Positions 36,968-50,100 are shown, numbered from the stretch's first letter. The stretch is DNA of 64,000 nucleotides from Lutjanus erythropterus (GCA_020091685.1 CM034606.1:19484695-19548694), one strand, 5' to 3'. Numbers and translations: made by a program. Notes: generated from the letters alone by a model not told the origin.

Positions 36968-36975
36968 ACTATAAT

Positions 36976-39900
36976 GCCCTCCAATACACAACATCTGAGT
37001 GGAAAAATCTGTTACAAGTGTGAAGATAATGATGTTTACTTTCTTTTCCCATCTGTAGCAGAGGCCGAGGTTCAGCTCAGTGTAAATCATCAAGGATACG
37101 GTTTGTGGTGAGGTTGTTTGGGGATGATGAGATGAGATAAAATCACCTCTCCTCTTCGTGATGCAATCCACAGGGACGACATATTCCAATACCAACATCA
37201 GTTACAGCGGCTTATTTTTGATGTGATGTTGTTGATGTTCCTCTAGAGGGTCTCATAAACACATGTAAGCTGAATGATATCTGAGATGTGCTGTGTACTG
37301 CGTTCAGGGGATACACTAGCACTAATAAGAGGACGATAAAAAGAGAAGAAAAAGGCTGATGGAAATTATCAGTGAGGAACATAAAAGTCACGATAAAATA
37401 TGTGAATATCTCGTAAAAGTTGTCATATAAAAAATATTCGTGTATATCTCTGTTGGTGAAATTGCCTTGGAGGGGTTTTGATATCAGTCTTTGATTGGGT
37501 TTACATCATTTAGACAACTGGAGCACAAAAACAAGCTGATGGAATTATTTATAAGCTATCTTATGTGTTTAATAACCCTCCTAATGGGAAGAAGCTTTAA
37601 ACTAGCAGCCACATTTTAATCACAGTTTTTTCATGATAAGACCACGCTATTAAAAGTCACCTTCTGATGATGATCTCATTCCTATAAACGTGGCAGGGAC
37701 GTTCTCTGTGACCGTGGCATTTATCAAAAGGGACGCCGGCCGTGCTGTTTGCCTTGAATCACGCTGCCCTCTTGCACATGCTATGAATAAACATCAAGGG
37801 GGCTGGTGGTTATGAGTTTATTGATGAATCTTGAGGCAATGAGTTTCATTAACTGTCAACATAAGAGTCATCTCTCTGTGCTGGTGATTGAAAAAGGGAC
37901 TCGAGGTATGGAATGTTAATTTCCCAGAGAAAACAACGATGGAAGCAAAGAGGACGCTACAGAGCATTTGTAATCTCTTGTTCTAATTAAGACAAGTTAT
38001 TGAGGACGCCTTGAGAAGGAAAGAAAGGACACTTAACCCCAGTCTTCTTTGTGTGAGACTCATCGAGGTGCAATTACAAAAGGTACAATCTAAACACCCT
38101 CTTGGTTTATTTTCCTGAAATCGTGTCTCTCCTCTACACCCCTCAGTTGTCTTTTCATCTGCACATGGCATACAAAGCATGAGCGATGTACTGTACGTCC
38201 TGGGAATAGAGAGAAGAAACAGATCTCTTAGCACTAAGCTTGAAGAGGAGACGAGTAAGGTACTGTAAGCATGATGAAACCGAAGAAACAGGACATCCTC
38301 ACGCACACACACTCACAAAAACTGTTCTCTTTCAATCTCACAAACCCCTTTTCACACCTGAAATGACCTCTGAACAGCAATTGTCGAACACCAACCAGCA
38401 GTGCCTCTGTACATAATGTTCCATGACCATTATTATAAGGTACTGTTATTTTCTATATGGTACATAAAATGCTCTGTCCAGTTTCCTGGAGTCAGTGGAG
38501 TTTGTGCCGTGTACAGGCGGATATCCTGTGGTGAAAACTCTCCCAGGCCTTTTGTTGCACGTCACACCCACATTTTCCCCACTCTTTTCTGTTGAAATGT
38601 AACACTTTGAAGTACAAGGTGAAACTTCTCTCTAGATGCTAACTGAAAACCACAAAGTCTGGCTCAATTTTACATTTGCCAAAAAATAGTCATACCTTAC
38701 TTCAACGCTTTTTGCGAAGAATTCAAACTCTTATGTTCTTCATTGGAATATTCCATCTGACTGATTAGTTTCTGTTTTCTCACTTCTGAAGTGTGATATT
38801 ACAACCACATAGATGTTGACAGTAAGGGCTCTTACTCAAATTCTGCACTCCCCCCATAATCAAAAGTAAATTTTTTCCTCTTACATATAGATTCCTGATT
38901 CATATATTTTGAATACATACTTTACTTGAGTATTTCCATTTCTTGGTACTTAATACTCCTCGGCAAATGTTTTATTACTAAAGCTGCTACATGTATTTGA
39001 CAACTGTACCAAGCAGATTAAGATTTTACATACAAAAATGCATGATCAATTAATAAAATATTATGCATTCTGCTGCTTACAATGAATCAGTAATAACAAT
39101 GCAACCATGTAATATACATGATGATATAACACTCTAAAAGCAGCCATTCTGCATCATGAATATTTACACTTTTGATATGTACATTGTCGATGTTTTCACT
39201 TTTATTGCTATATTAATTGAGTGAAGGAGCTGACTGCGTACTCCAACACTGCCAGAACAGTTGCAGCAGTACAGGATGAGTTCTATGCTGCTCCACTTTT
39301 GAGATCACTTCCATTTTTCTTCCTCTCTTTCCTCATATTGGACACAGCAATAAATACTGCATGTGTTGTTCCTCCTGCTGCCCAACCCTGTGCCATAGCT
39401 CTTGTTTTGCTGCCCAGGGATTGAGACATCTTCATCCCAGTCCTCTGTACCTCACAAGCGCCATCAATAATTCTGCTAAAGAGTGCACTGAGCTGAAAAT
39501 GGGAGGGGAGCTTGAGAGGGGGGAACAGTTGATGGCTTTTCCATGGCACACTCAATCTCTCCTCTACCTCCTTCTGCTCCTGTTGTGCTCCCGCACTTCC
39601 TAACATGACCTTCTGCAATGTTGTTTATCATTTTGTGCTGTATGAACAACAGACACACACACAGCAAGCACACAGCATTTAGTTCTGACTTAAAGAAAGT
39701 GCTCCTGAACAGCTAAAATATAGGTTCTCAAAAGGGTTTTTTATTTGCTTATTTTTTATTGCTAGAGCCACAAGAAATGACTGTTATTAATCAATGAAAA
39801 GGAAAGAAAAACACGGAAGAAAGAAATTGCTTGAACATTGAAAGAAAACGTTGAAAGAAAACTGCATGAGGGAATTTAAGCATTGCTTGAAAAACATACA

Positions 39901-42390
39901 GTATTTTGTGTGAATGTGTGTGTATACACATAGACACACACATATATGTATATATATAATTAGGAATTCTGAAGATTGATTAAATTCTGTCAGGAACTAT
40001 AAAAAAAACTGTATGATATGGGGAGAAACACACTTTGTGTTACTTCACACTATATAGCTACAAAATTCAGCACTATGTTGATAAGATGCAATCTGAAAAG
40101 TTCATTTCTCAAATTAACAAAGAGTCTGCTTCATACATGCTGCCACGAATAATTGAAATGTAAATCATCTTTTTAGCTAATAGATGGTGCTGGCCCTCCC
40201 TCGGGGTGTTGCAAGCGTTTGTTCCCACACATCCTGCTGAGCCAATCCCTTATTTTAAACTCAGATCTTATGATGCCAGATGAATCAGACATATTTTTTC
40301 TGAAAGAAATGGAAGATACATTATGCATTCAGGCTTGGTTGTAATTGGAACTCCCTGATTGGTGTTTGATAAATATTTTTTTCATCCTGCCAACCAAGTG
40401 ATTGTGATGTTTTTTAAACTGTTTATTTGCATATTGAACACCTGTCATTTTTGACAAATGGTGACTTTACATGTGATAACATGGCACACATTATATGACT
40501 TGTCTGTGAGCCTCTAACACAATTCAGTCACTTTGAATGTTTCCAGAAAACATGTTTTACAACAACAAGCCAATTCAGAATAATTCAAACCATTTTATTA
40601 ACCATACTAGCTGCACGGCCCTTAGGATGGAAATGTATATCAGTTGGTACACCACTGAGATCCAGACCAATTGTAAACCCTGATGTTGTGAAGCCACCCA
40701 CTACTTTCTGAACTTGGAAGTCCTGAGTTTGGCATTTTGGAGGATGCTAGCTTGTTTTTTTTTTTTGGTTTTTTTTTGCAACCAGAACATGCACAGTATA
40801 CAGATGAGAGCATAGAGATGGTGGGTGGCGTACTGCAAGTTGGGCATTGTTTTGTTTTGGCTCGTCCCTTAAGCAGGAATAAATGGCACAATATCTCTTG
40901 TATTCCAGCTAAACAGCACAATAAAATATGATTCTGAAAACATTTGAGGTGAAAAATAGAAAACATAGAAACAGAATATTGATCATATTTGAAATCTGTC
41001 TACTTTGACAATTTGATGAGCCTGTTTCATTGAGCTGGATGGACTCACTGACAACAACTTGTCAATTACAAGCGAGCCAAACCCTAAAGCCAGTCAAGAG
41101 TGGCGAAATCTTTGGGTGGGCAGTGACCTATCAATATGGCATATGTCTACATTCTATTAACGCAGCAGCCTGAGTTTAAATTACACTTGGATATAGTCTA
41201 CATTAGTTAGGCTATAAATCATCAATCAACTGTGCAAATCTACTGTAATCAAGACAAGAAATGTGGGTTGATTATTATGTTTGGTGATGTAACAGGTCTT
41301 TTTAAGATTTCAGTTTTCCTCTACCTTTGCATTATGCACACCGATCCCATGTCATTACTACTGTTGCCAAAGGTTTTCAGGGTGATCTTAGAGTGGACAG
41401 TCTATTTGAAAAGTTTGTGTTTTCTCTGGCCCCTTCTGCTGTGTAAGATCCTGCAGGTCAGATGTTGGTTTACCATCAGTGACCACAGCTCATTTTTCTT
41501 AAAAAGACAATGGTGAAAATCTGTTGAAGTGAGAAATGTCCATGCTGACCACCACCATTAAGCTATCCATGCCAAAAAAAAATAAGTGGTAGCAGCAGGG
41601 AACGGCCCAACTCTGGAACTGTGCACAATCACTGTCAAACTGCTGGGAAAAACTATAGCCACACAGTGTCAATATGTCTTCTTAATAGAAAGCTGCTTGA
41701 AATGTAAAAAAAAATGGTAATGCTACATGACATGGAAACAAGCTAACCAGTTAGCCAACTTGCAGCAGGTATTCATACACACTCATGTCTGTCACAGGTG
41801 CACTGCTAGCTGGAATACAAAAATGCTGTCCTTAGTGCAGACAGATAGCCTCTGCCTCAATTGGCAGGAAAGTTCATTTTCAGGAGCAAACTGTGGCAAA
41901 AGGAGGGTACCATACTTTTGAAACAGCTTATTACTGGAGTATGTTTAACCCTGAGACAAATTTGAATAATTAAAATGTAGTCCTAAAAGTCCTAAAGTCA
42001 TGAATCTGATGAAATGATCAACAAACACAGCTCTCATGAAATCTCAACATTTGTTTTTTTTAGCTTTGGTTAAACGCGCCTATCCTGCCTCCCCTGACTA
42101 GACATCACTGCCAAAAGCATACAATACTTCATCATCTATTTGACTCTAATTGGGACCATAATTTACAAAATGAAAATCATGCTGCACTGAAAAGTTGAAA
42201 CTAGTGATTGAGAACATAAACCCATTAGGAAACTATTAACGGAGGCAATAAATCATGTGAGAAGTAGGATCATTTTACCATTAGAGTACAAACAATCAGA
42301 CTTCGCCCCCTGCTGGTTATTAGAAAGAATACATGTTTAAGGCATTTCAGCATTGGCTTCACTTTTCTGACAAAGAAGCTCCGTCCACTA
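36976..42390. other. intergenic DNA with a more complex block at 37.5-38.35 kb
   Basis: No gene is supported. 37480-37960 has balanced composition and few simple repeats. 38820-39160 has ACTTTACTTGAGTATTTCCATTTC and TACTT words of the hAT-like family. 39220-39640 contains overlapping frames of 80-111 residues on both strands, without domain or codon signal. Confidence 0.45.
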
Positions 42391-42700
42391 TTTATTATAC
42401 AGACTATGGACCCTACTGAAATATCTCAACAACTACTGGATAGAATTGCCATGAAACATGGTATCCATCATATTCATGGTTTCAGGGTGATGTATCCTAA
42501 TGACTTTTATGATCCCATGATTTTTCCTCTAGCACCATTCTGAGGTTGACATTTGTGGCTTTCAGTGGAATATCTCAACAATTATAGGATGGATTGTGAT
42601 GACCTTTGGTTTAGACATTCATGGACCATAAGGATAAATTATAATAACTTTGGTGGTACTACTATATGGTAAACGTTAAACCTGATAAAATCAGTACATG
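42391..42700. repeat. interspersed repeat with two ~149-bp units
   Basis: GAAATATCTCAACAACTACTGG.TAGAATTG at 42418 recurs as GGAATATCTCAACAATTATAGGATGGATTG at 42567, so two related units are offset by 149 bases. This resembles a widespread teleost repeat; class not known to me. Confidence 0.55.
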
Positions 42701-42969
42701 CTGCCATTTTCATTGTGAGGACGTTAGTTTGTCAAAGTTAGCAGTTAGCAAAAGTGTTGACGTTCATAAGTGCAGACTCACAAATTATTTAATCTAATCA
42801 TAATGAGCTCACTTTCTTCCAGATGGCACATCTATCAATATATCTTTAGAAATCATTAAAGACTGTGTCCGCGAAATTTATCTTCTTCCAGCAGAGAATC
42901 TTTGCTTTTGTTGACATGTTGAAATTGAAATTTATTTAAACTGTTAGTAATTACGCAACACAAATGATC

Positions 42970-43425
42970 CAATGACCCATTCTTGCCATTCCACCCCTTT
43001 TTGCCCTGTGCTCCAATAAAAGCTGAGCAAACTATATACTTCAGTCAACTTTCTCCTTTTCCTGTAAAGAGACATGTAGGTTTGCATCTTAAGTTAGCTA
43101 ATGTTAGCAAAACACTACCTAACAAGATAGCTGTTGTTGGCAAAAATGCAAGCTAAATAGCCAGTAAATGACTGATGTAGATTATACAGCTATTTAGCTA
43201 GCTTTTTGCCAACATTAGCTAATTTAAGATGTTAATATGTTGCTTCTACAGGTCCCCTAGCAATATCTTTTAAACATCTTCAAAATTTGGTATTCTTTAA
43301 AACATAGATGTGCCTAGCACATAACATGAATAAGTATATAAAACAGTAAAGGAGAAAGTTGACTGTAAGCTTGCTCAACTGTCACTGGAGCACACAGTGA
43401 AAAGAGGCAGGGCTTAGAAAGGATC
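42970..43425. mobile_element. foldback element with long inverted arms
   Basis: The outer left arm CCCTGTGCTCC...GCTGAGCAAAC...CAGTCAACTTTCTCCTTT (43004-43060) is matched in inverse order by AAAGGAGAAAGTTGACTG...GCTTGCTCAAC...GGAGCACACAG (43348-43398). Inside, CATCTTAAGTTAGCTAATGTTAGC (43085-43108) pairs with 43208-43231. A second stem, GTTGGCAAAAA, sits at 43136-43214. It is non-coding and looks like a MITE or foldback transposon. Confidence 0.7.
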
Positions 43426-43789
43426 AGTTAATAACAAATCGGGAAATTAATTCCAACAAAACAACACAACACAACCATATAATCCACCATACATCATACA
43501 ATATAACCCTGTATCAAAAGTAATGTCAGACAAATATACAGTACCCCTGCCACACTGACTAATGCCATTTTATAACACATTTAAATATGAAAATGTTCCT
43601 TGTTACACCTGTTCAGATTTCCACAGTCACTGCAAATGAACCATCATCTCTCTGATCTATAACATCCGGCCTACATCAAATCTTCCTTATGGTGAATTTC
43701 ACTCTAATTACCTCCTGATTCAATCATCAGTTAGGGTGTAAAATAAAACAAGAGATAAAGGGCAAAGACATCAAGTTCACAGCCTGAAT

Positions 43790-44260
43790 TGACAACAAAG
43801 TGAAATGAATGAGCTGCTGGAGACAATGACCCACTGTGGTGGGACTAATAAACCTGCAGGCTACTTCTAGCTGGGAGGAGGGGGCTCCTCCAGCTGCCAA
43901 TTAAATAAAGAGGAAATTAATGGATAAACAGTTTCATTGGGGATCAGAGACGAGTGATGTGCTGTGAGCCCTGCAGGGAACTACACCACATCGCCGCCAT
44001 AACCAACACCACCCTCGTGTTGTTAACAGCCTCGGGGAACAAGCGAGCTTATTTATTCTCATAATTTTTTTTCTAATCTCTCCGTGCTATTGCCAGCAAC
44101 CCCCTTCAAGAGTTTAGTTCTAAGGCAACACTATGCTAATGTGATCTTTTTTACAGTGTATTTGCTCTTATGCAGATAAGTCTTCTTATCCGACGCCTCA
44201 CACCTGCTCCGCTGCGAGCTATTCCTGCCCATTATTTCGGATTGGACGATTGGGTGCACT
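43790..44260. other. complex non-coding block, possible conserved element
   Basis: Low in simple repeats, near-balanced composition, with AATTAA/TTAATGG homeodomain-type words and GGGCTCCTCC. It has no reading frame. Such texture is typical of conserved enhancers in gene-poor regions, but this is only an impression. Confidence 0.25.
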
Positions 44261-44313
44261 CACAGGTTATGCCTTCAAAAACTTTATATGGATTTTCATA
44301 TGATTACCTTGTA

Positions 44314-44830
44314 CGCTCTTAGAAATAAAAGTGCTAACTAGAACCATAAAGGTTCTTTGGCTTGTCCTCATAGAAAAACCCTTATTGATTCCCGGTACAA
44401 CGTTGAATAAAGGTTCCACTTGAAACCCTTTTAGAGAGTTAGAACCATCTGTGAGAGGTTTCATAAAAAAACACTTCTCTACAGAGGACTCATCTATGGT
44501 GCACCCAGAACCCTCTCTGGGGTTCAATCGTCAACCTTCTAGGGGTGCTAAGCAGAGCCCACCCAGTGGGTTCTACAATAACCCTTTTATATTCCAAAGG
44601 TTTTTATCAAGAACCCACTCTGGAGGTTGAACTGAGAAATCTTTTATACACCAAAGGTTTTACGTAGAACCCACCAAGGAGGTTTTACCAAGAGCACTTC
44701 TGTTTTGTGGTACAACAAACTCTTGGTGGAGACTTTCTCTAAAAAAAAGGGTTCTCCAGAAGCAAATGGTTCTGGGTAGAACCTCAGCCCTTCATTAAGA
44801 ACCTTTTTGGAACTCATTTTTCTGAGAGTG
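44314..44830. mobile_element. AGAACC-rich element with TA target sites
   Basis: The left end CGCTCTTAGAAATAAAA and the complement of the right end CACTCTCAGAAAAATGA form an inverted pair, each flanked by TA (44312-44313 and 44831-44832). The inside has many GAACC/GGTTC words that can pair with one another. About 517 bases, non-coding. A TA site suggests a Tc/mariner-type or similar transposase, but the family was not recognised. Confidence 0.65.
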
Positions 44831-44832
44831 TA

Positions 44833-45691
44833 CCAAGTGAAACACCAGATGCAGAAGCTCAAAGATTCTGAGAGCCTTCAAGCACCTTGTCTAAATCCTT
44901 TAAAAGGTATTGATTTGAGTAACAGCCCGGAGCCACTTATGTGATTTCTTCTCATCATCAGACCAAAGCACTGATGAGGCCTATCCATATGTCTGTTCAG
45001 TGCCCCTAAGATTGTTTTCATTTCTCCAGCTTTTATATAAATTCTATTTGATCTGCAGTACTTTGCCAGCACCTGTGGATGATGTTGCTGCGCTGCCTCC
45101 CTTGAGCTCCTTAAAATAGATGCTGACATTCATGCTTGTGGCTCCAGGCTGGGCCATTGTGCTCACATCATTAGTGTACAAATATTAAATTGTCTTCTCT
45201 TTTTTTTTTCTTAAAGCTGGGGTGAATGATTGTTCCAGCTGTGCGTTCGGTTGCCTCGGGCCTTGATCTCACTTTGTTTGAGACATAAAAACAGATCACA
45301 GTCAGCTTCTGTACCCAGTGACATATGACTTTGATGGCATACTAGAATTTTCCTTTACTCATTCCATAGACATAATCACATGCCAAAAAATAGATTGTGA
45401 TGACCACTTGCTTAATCTGTACAAATAAGAACTACTCTGACATATCATCCAAAAACAAATCCGAAATCTGTATTGAGATGCTTTATAACATCCCTATTGT
45501 TGTTGATGATCTAGTTGGAATTAAAAGTGGGTATATGTGGCTGTGTGAGAGTACTGGCATGGAAATGATGTGTTTTGATGGGAAGGGCTGGCTCGCTCCG
45601 ACTCTGGGGGACGGAGGGTAGCAGGGAGTGAGAAGATGCCAAACAACAGACTGAGGCAGGATATAAATCAAATCTCTCTGGAGACAAGACG
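44833..45691. other. intergenic DNA, no gene seen
   Basis: Only chance reading frames. Confidence 0.5.

Positions 45692-45728
<37 letters not shown>
45692..45728. repeat. (CA)n microsatellite
   Basis: Uninterrupted CA run of about 18 units; the reading frames across it are artefacts. Confidence 0.96.
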
Positions 45729-45730
<2 letters not shown>

Positions 45731-45906
45731 GTTTTCTGAGGTCTGCAGGAGCCTCGGCACCTCGGCAGCCACCAGGTTAGTGACTTCAAAACTCTGCGCA
45801 AAAAGAAGCATGCAAAAATGATTACAGCAGCAGAATCATAATTAGGATGGAAAGCATTAGAGATTTAGATAAAGGCAAGGGAATGTGTAGGGATGATGAG
45901 ATATTG

Positions 45907-46560
45907 TGGTGGAAAAAGTATGCTAATCACTTAAACCTACAACAAGAAGTTTTTTTTAACTGGTTATGAAACACTATCTGTTAATACTGATGCCTCTGTA
46001 TGACCTACATGTGCAAATGAGACCATCCACAAGAAAACTGGCTATTTCTATCTAGTTATTCTTAATGGCTGCCACCAGATCGGGTTCTCCTTGAAATCAG
46101 ATGAAATGAGCCTGTCTGTACATTTTCCCAGACAAAGTTAAAATGGAGCTGGAGGAAATTTTTATTTCAGTAGTTGTATTTTTTGTTGTATTTTGTGGTT
46201 ATGATGGTGGAAACACTGCTTTTGTCCACAGGGGCTTTTAAAATCAACGGTTGCTTCTAGTAGTTTAAGCAAAAGTAGCAATACCATAATATGAAAATAC
46301 ACCATTACAAGTTTTTCTACTTAAAAAAAGATACAGAATGGATTTTTAGTAGAGAAATGTGTATGCACTCACTATGCAGACTGGTCCCTGTCAGTGTTAC
46401 ATGATGAACTAATTTGTTAGCAGTCCTTTATTGTTGTAACTTGCTACCTTCAGCTTCTTCATATACTGTTGGGTAGTTTAATTTAATTGTAAATATAATT
46501 CAATAACAGAATAACCATTACAATATTCATAATATTTTTTATGAGTAATCAGAACTAATA
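45907..46560. repeat. fragmented interspersed repeat (GTGGTGGAAAAAGTA family)
   Basis: GTGGTGGAAAAAGTATGCTAATC at 45909 and AAGCAAAAGTAGCAATACCATAATATGAAAATACACCATTACAAG at 46268 look like neighbouring parts of one common teleost repeat, separated by about 300 unrelated bases. The ATACTGTTGGGTAGTTTAA at 46464 resembles its tail. Recognition is from memory. Confidence 0.4.
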
Positions 46561-48534
46561 TGACGAAGCCACTGGATTTAAAATATGTGTTACTTTTCAT
46601 TTATCTAACCTAGTTTAGCAGTTTACAATTTGGCCATGACGCTGTATTTGGTCACCATCTAGCTGCCAGACTCCCTGGACAGAAACAGTCTTTTTATCAT
46701 GCAGGGCACAGGAGTTGTAGGAGTTTTTGTTTGTGTATGTTAGTTAGTTTGTGTTACTGTTTGACTTTGGTGTTTGTTGTCCAAAGTAATGTTACTTGCT
46801 GCGCATCAAAGCAGCGGTAGACCAGTAACTCCCATGCCCTGCAAGGGAAATGGATGTGTTCAATGGAATTTTGTGGCTGTGAAGAAAGCACAGACGGTGG
46901 CTTCAGTTCGCCATCAGTAAAAGACTGTCTAAGAGCAAAGTAAAGGGAGGAAAATGTTCTAAATATAGCGTACACTAAAACCAAAATTGATTTCAGCCAG
47001 GTTAAATCACTGTTGCTTCAGCTCCCCATTGAGTCTGAGTTGGCTCAGACTGAAAGAGCAGCTGCAGCAGCGGGAGAAGAAAAGTTTTGTTGCACCCACA
47101 TAGCAACTGACAGGCATTTTTATGACTGCTTTGTGAAATTAATTGCGTAACTTTTAAATAAATCTCCAAGCACAAACACTCCCATCTTCTACCATGGAAA
47201 AGCCTTCCTGTTTATGTCTCTGTTAGTTATAGATTTCAGGAAACTCACAAACAGTGAGGATTAGCCTCTTGTCCGTTGTAGCTGCATGTCACGTAGAAAA
47301 AAAGTTCAGGACCCTTCAAACCTGGTTGCAAGCAGGCATGCGCTTGAGACAAGCATGACTGCAACACTTTATAAGATCACACCTGCTTATTGCCCTGGCT
47401 GGATGATCACAGGCACCTCCTTACCTGCCCGCTCGCCTCCCATTGAAAATGAATTATGAGGCATGTCAACCACTCCCTGTCTGAAAAGCCTTGATGCTGC
47501 ACGGCTGCAGTGATGGACTCTCTTAAGTGTGGCTTATTCTGGAAAACTGATGCCCTGTCCATAAGTCTGTGCTCGGAAATATCATCTGTGAGACAAGAAT
47601 CAAAAAACCCAATTTAAGTTCTTCAGAGTACAGTACGTGCTCATGAGACCACAGATTCTGAAATAACGAGTTGGAGGCCACAGTTAGTAAAACGTCTCGA
47701 TGACAGGTTTGAGGATCTAGAGGGCAGAGCCGGGAGGAATAACATATGTGTGCTGGCTGTGCCAGAGGGACTGACATTTTCACCCAACTACTTCAGTCTC
47801 ATTCTATTAATTTTAGCTTAATCTCTCATGTGTGACGTTCCTTTTTGTCTCTTTCACTGGGCCAGTTTGTGACAAACTGGGACCTTGTCTGGGATGGATA
47901 CTGCCACAGAAACAACCTCAACCTGCTCCCCCTCCCCAAACGAGAGTCTATGCAGAAAAAAACTTAACGGTGTGTTTGAGTGGCCCTCAACAGCTTGTAA
48001 GATCAAACATTTCAACTTCACCACCAGGAAGCTGCATGCAAACGGCAGACTGTAAATACCACTGGAACAAAAACCATGATATTTTGCAGTCAGTCTTGAC
48101 ATTTCACATCGACACTACATCACTGTTAAATATATTCAGACAGCATGACTTAATTTTTCTTGCTGAGAAAAAGGAGATGACTTTTGTCCAGTATGAACAT
48201 CGTGCTGTGACTTTTTCACTGACCAAAATTCACATCATATTACCTGTGATTGTTGACCAGCTGGGTGTAAATATGACAGTATGTAATATTTCCTTACCTT
48301 ACAGGTAGACAAGAACCACCTCAGTGCCATCAAACAGTTGACAAGTGCACACAAGATTGTTGATTCTGAGGGCTTCAAATCTCTGTTTAGTCCTGGGCGG
48401 CAGCATCTCTTGTCTTGTCTGTTTGTAGAAGCCCTTGAAAGGAAGCAGGCCTCGTTCACTTATGATGTATTCACAGCATAAAGATTTTGATATCCCTTAA
48501 TTTTTCTATTTTCTCTCGATTATCAAGGTCTGCA
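46561..48534. other. intergenic DNA with one long chance frame
   Basis: A 158-residue open frame at 47832-48308 is the longest uninterrupted frame in the window but opens on GTG, shows no domain and overlaps a perfect hairpin at 47862-47880 (8-bp stem CCAGTTTG/CAAACTGG). I do not call it a gene. Confidence 0.45.
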
Positions 48535-48665
48535 TCTCTCCCCAGTCTTATCCTGGGGGATACCAAGAGGTTCCCAGTCCAGATGGGATGTGTAATCTCT
48601 CCAGTGTGCTCTGGGCCTGCCCCAAGGTCTCCTACTGTTTAAACTGGCCCGGAAAACCTCCTTTC
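48535..48665. repeat. interspersed repeat fragment
   Basis: GGGGGATACCAAGAGGTTCCCAGTCCAGATGGGATGTGTAATCTCTCCAG...GGGCCTGCCCCAAGGTCTCCT...CCCGGAAAACCTCC closely resembles a known teleost repeat. The class is uncertain, probably the tail of a LINE or a DNA element. Confidence 0.5.
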
Positions 48666-50100
48666 CTCTGAAGTGAAATAGTGAAGCTGTTTAGCTGTCA
48701 TTCAGTTCTTAAACACAGTGTGGTCCCATGGTCGACTGCAGGCCAAAGTAAAACAAAAGCAAAAGCTATAAATCTCCTTCTGTCGGTCTTAGAAAAAAAA
48801 CAAAAACGAATTCGGTCCATTAATCAGCACTTTCTGGATGGTTACTGCAGCAACATGTGAAAGAACCCGATCCAGAATCCTTACGGGAGCCCACGCACAC
48901 TGAGCTCTGAGGCTGACATCTTGCCTCAAGCAGCGACTCAAGTGGTGCATATTGTGGTTCTATATGAAAGAAGTATTGATTGGCCTAGACTCTTTTGACC
49001 ATAAGTTATAAAAACAGGATTTTTCTCATTCAGGCCTATAGCAGCTTTTCCTTCGTTTCAGAGAGACTTTTAAAGTAGGACAGTGTAAGCTGAACAAATC
49101 TGAGTGGTCATCAACCCACACTGAGCTAATACAGAATTGAAAAAACTCAGGTCACGGACTTAAACCTGCTATCAATAACGTGCTTATAGAAGGTCACATT
49201 CTTCATTTGCTTAATTCAAAAATCCAGCAAGCAACAGCAGCAAACTGTTACTGTATCAAAACTTTGATATCTGATCTAACGGCTACAGTTAAAGGACCAG
49301 TGTGAAGGATTTATGGCCCTTTTCCATACACAGAGCTGATCTGGCTCAACTTTATTTGGCTCAGTCCGTCAGCCCAGCACGGCGGGGGTTTGCATTTTCA
49401 TTACAGTAGGGCTACCCACTTGAAGGTGTGTCTTTTACCTGATGACGAACTCGAGGAGTCGAGTGGCTATAAAGCGGTGGATAAACCATTCATGTATGTC
49501 TCTGGGATAAACAAACTGTTTCCTTAAATTCTTCGCAAAAAACGTCCCGTGTTGTTTTGTTATTTAAAAGTTTTCATTCGGGGGGAGAAGGTTTCATCAG
49601 CAGTCTGAAAGCGAATATTAAACGGTAAAATAATGCAGATACTAGGAGAGAAACTATATTTCAAAAGGTAAAGATTCTGTTAGAAGCTAGGAAAGTACTG
49701 AGAGCTGAACGTAAAGAGACTTTAAGAAACTTCTTTCTCTCTGCTCTCCTGCACACACATGAACTGAGCATCACATTACTCCCTTGATCGATGGGGAGAA
49801 AGGAGGCTCATCACGGATTGGCTAGTTATTTTAATCACATTATTTAACATGAGCACTTGTATATGCTAACATTCCTATTACGTATGTACCATTGTTATAA
49901 TTTTGCATCTTGTAACATTTTAGAGGTAATCTTTTGATTTGGCATTACACAATTTAAGTGAAACTTATTTTTCCATTTAACAATCTGCTCTATAATGTGG
50001 ATAGGTAGGCAGCGGGCACAGTTTGCTAAGTTGGTAATCATTAAAATTGGCAGTTTCACATTTCTTTTTTTATTATTGATTGGATGTTTCTGTGGAAAGA
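48666..50100. other. intergenic DNA with a MITE-like tract
   Basis: 49305-49500 (TTTTCCATACACAGAGCTGATCTGGCTCAAC and AGTCGAGTGGCTATAAAG) looks like a degraded GGCTCNACTCG-type MITE. The rest is featureless. Confidence 0.35.

Noticed and set aside
39221-39673. cluster of frames of 65-111 residues on both strands
   Set aside because: No domain, no shared frame, no splice sites that make sense; possible GC-richer repeat.
47832-48308. 158-residue open frame, longest in the window
   Set aside because: It opens on GTG, not ATG, shows no domain, codon signal or splice context, and a frame of this length is not surprising among the many short ones in 64 kb of AT-rich DNA.
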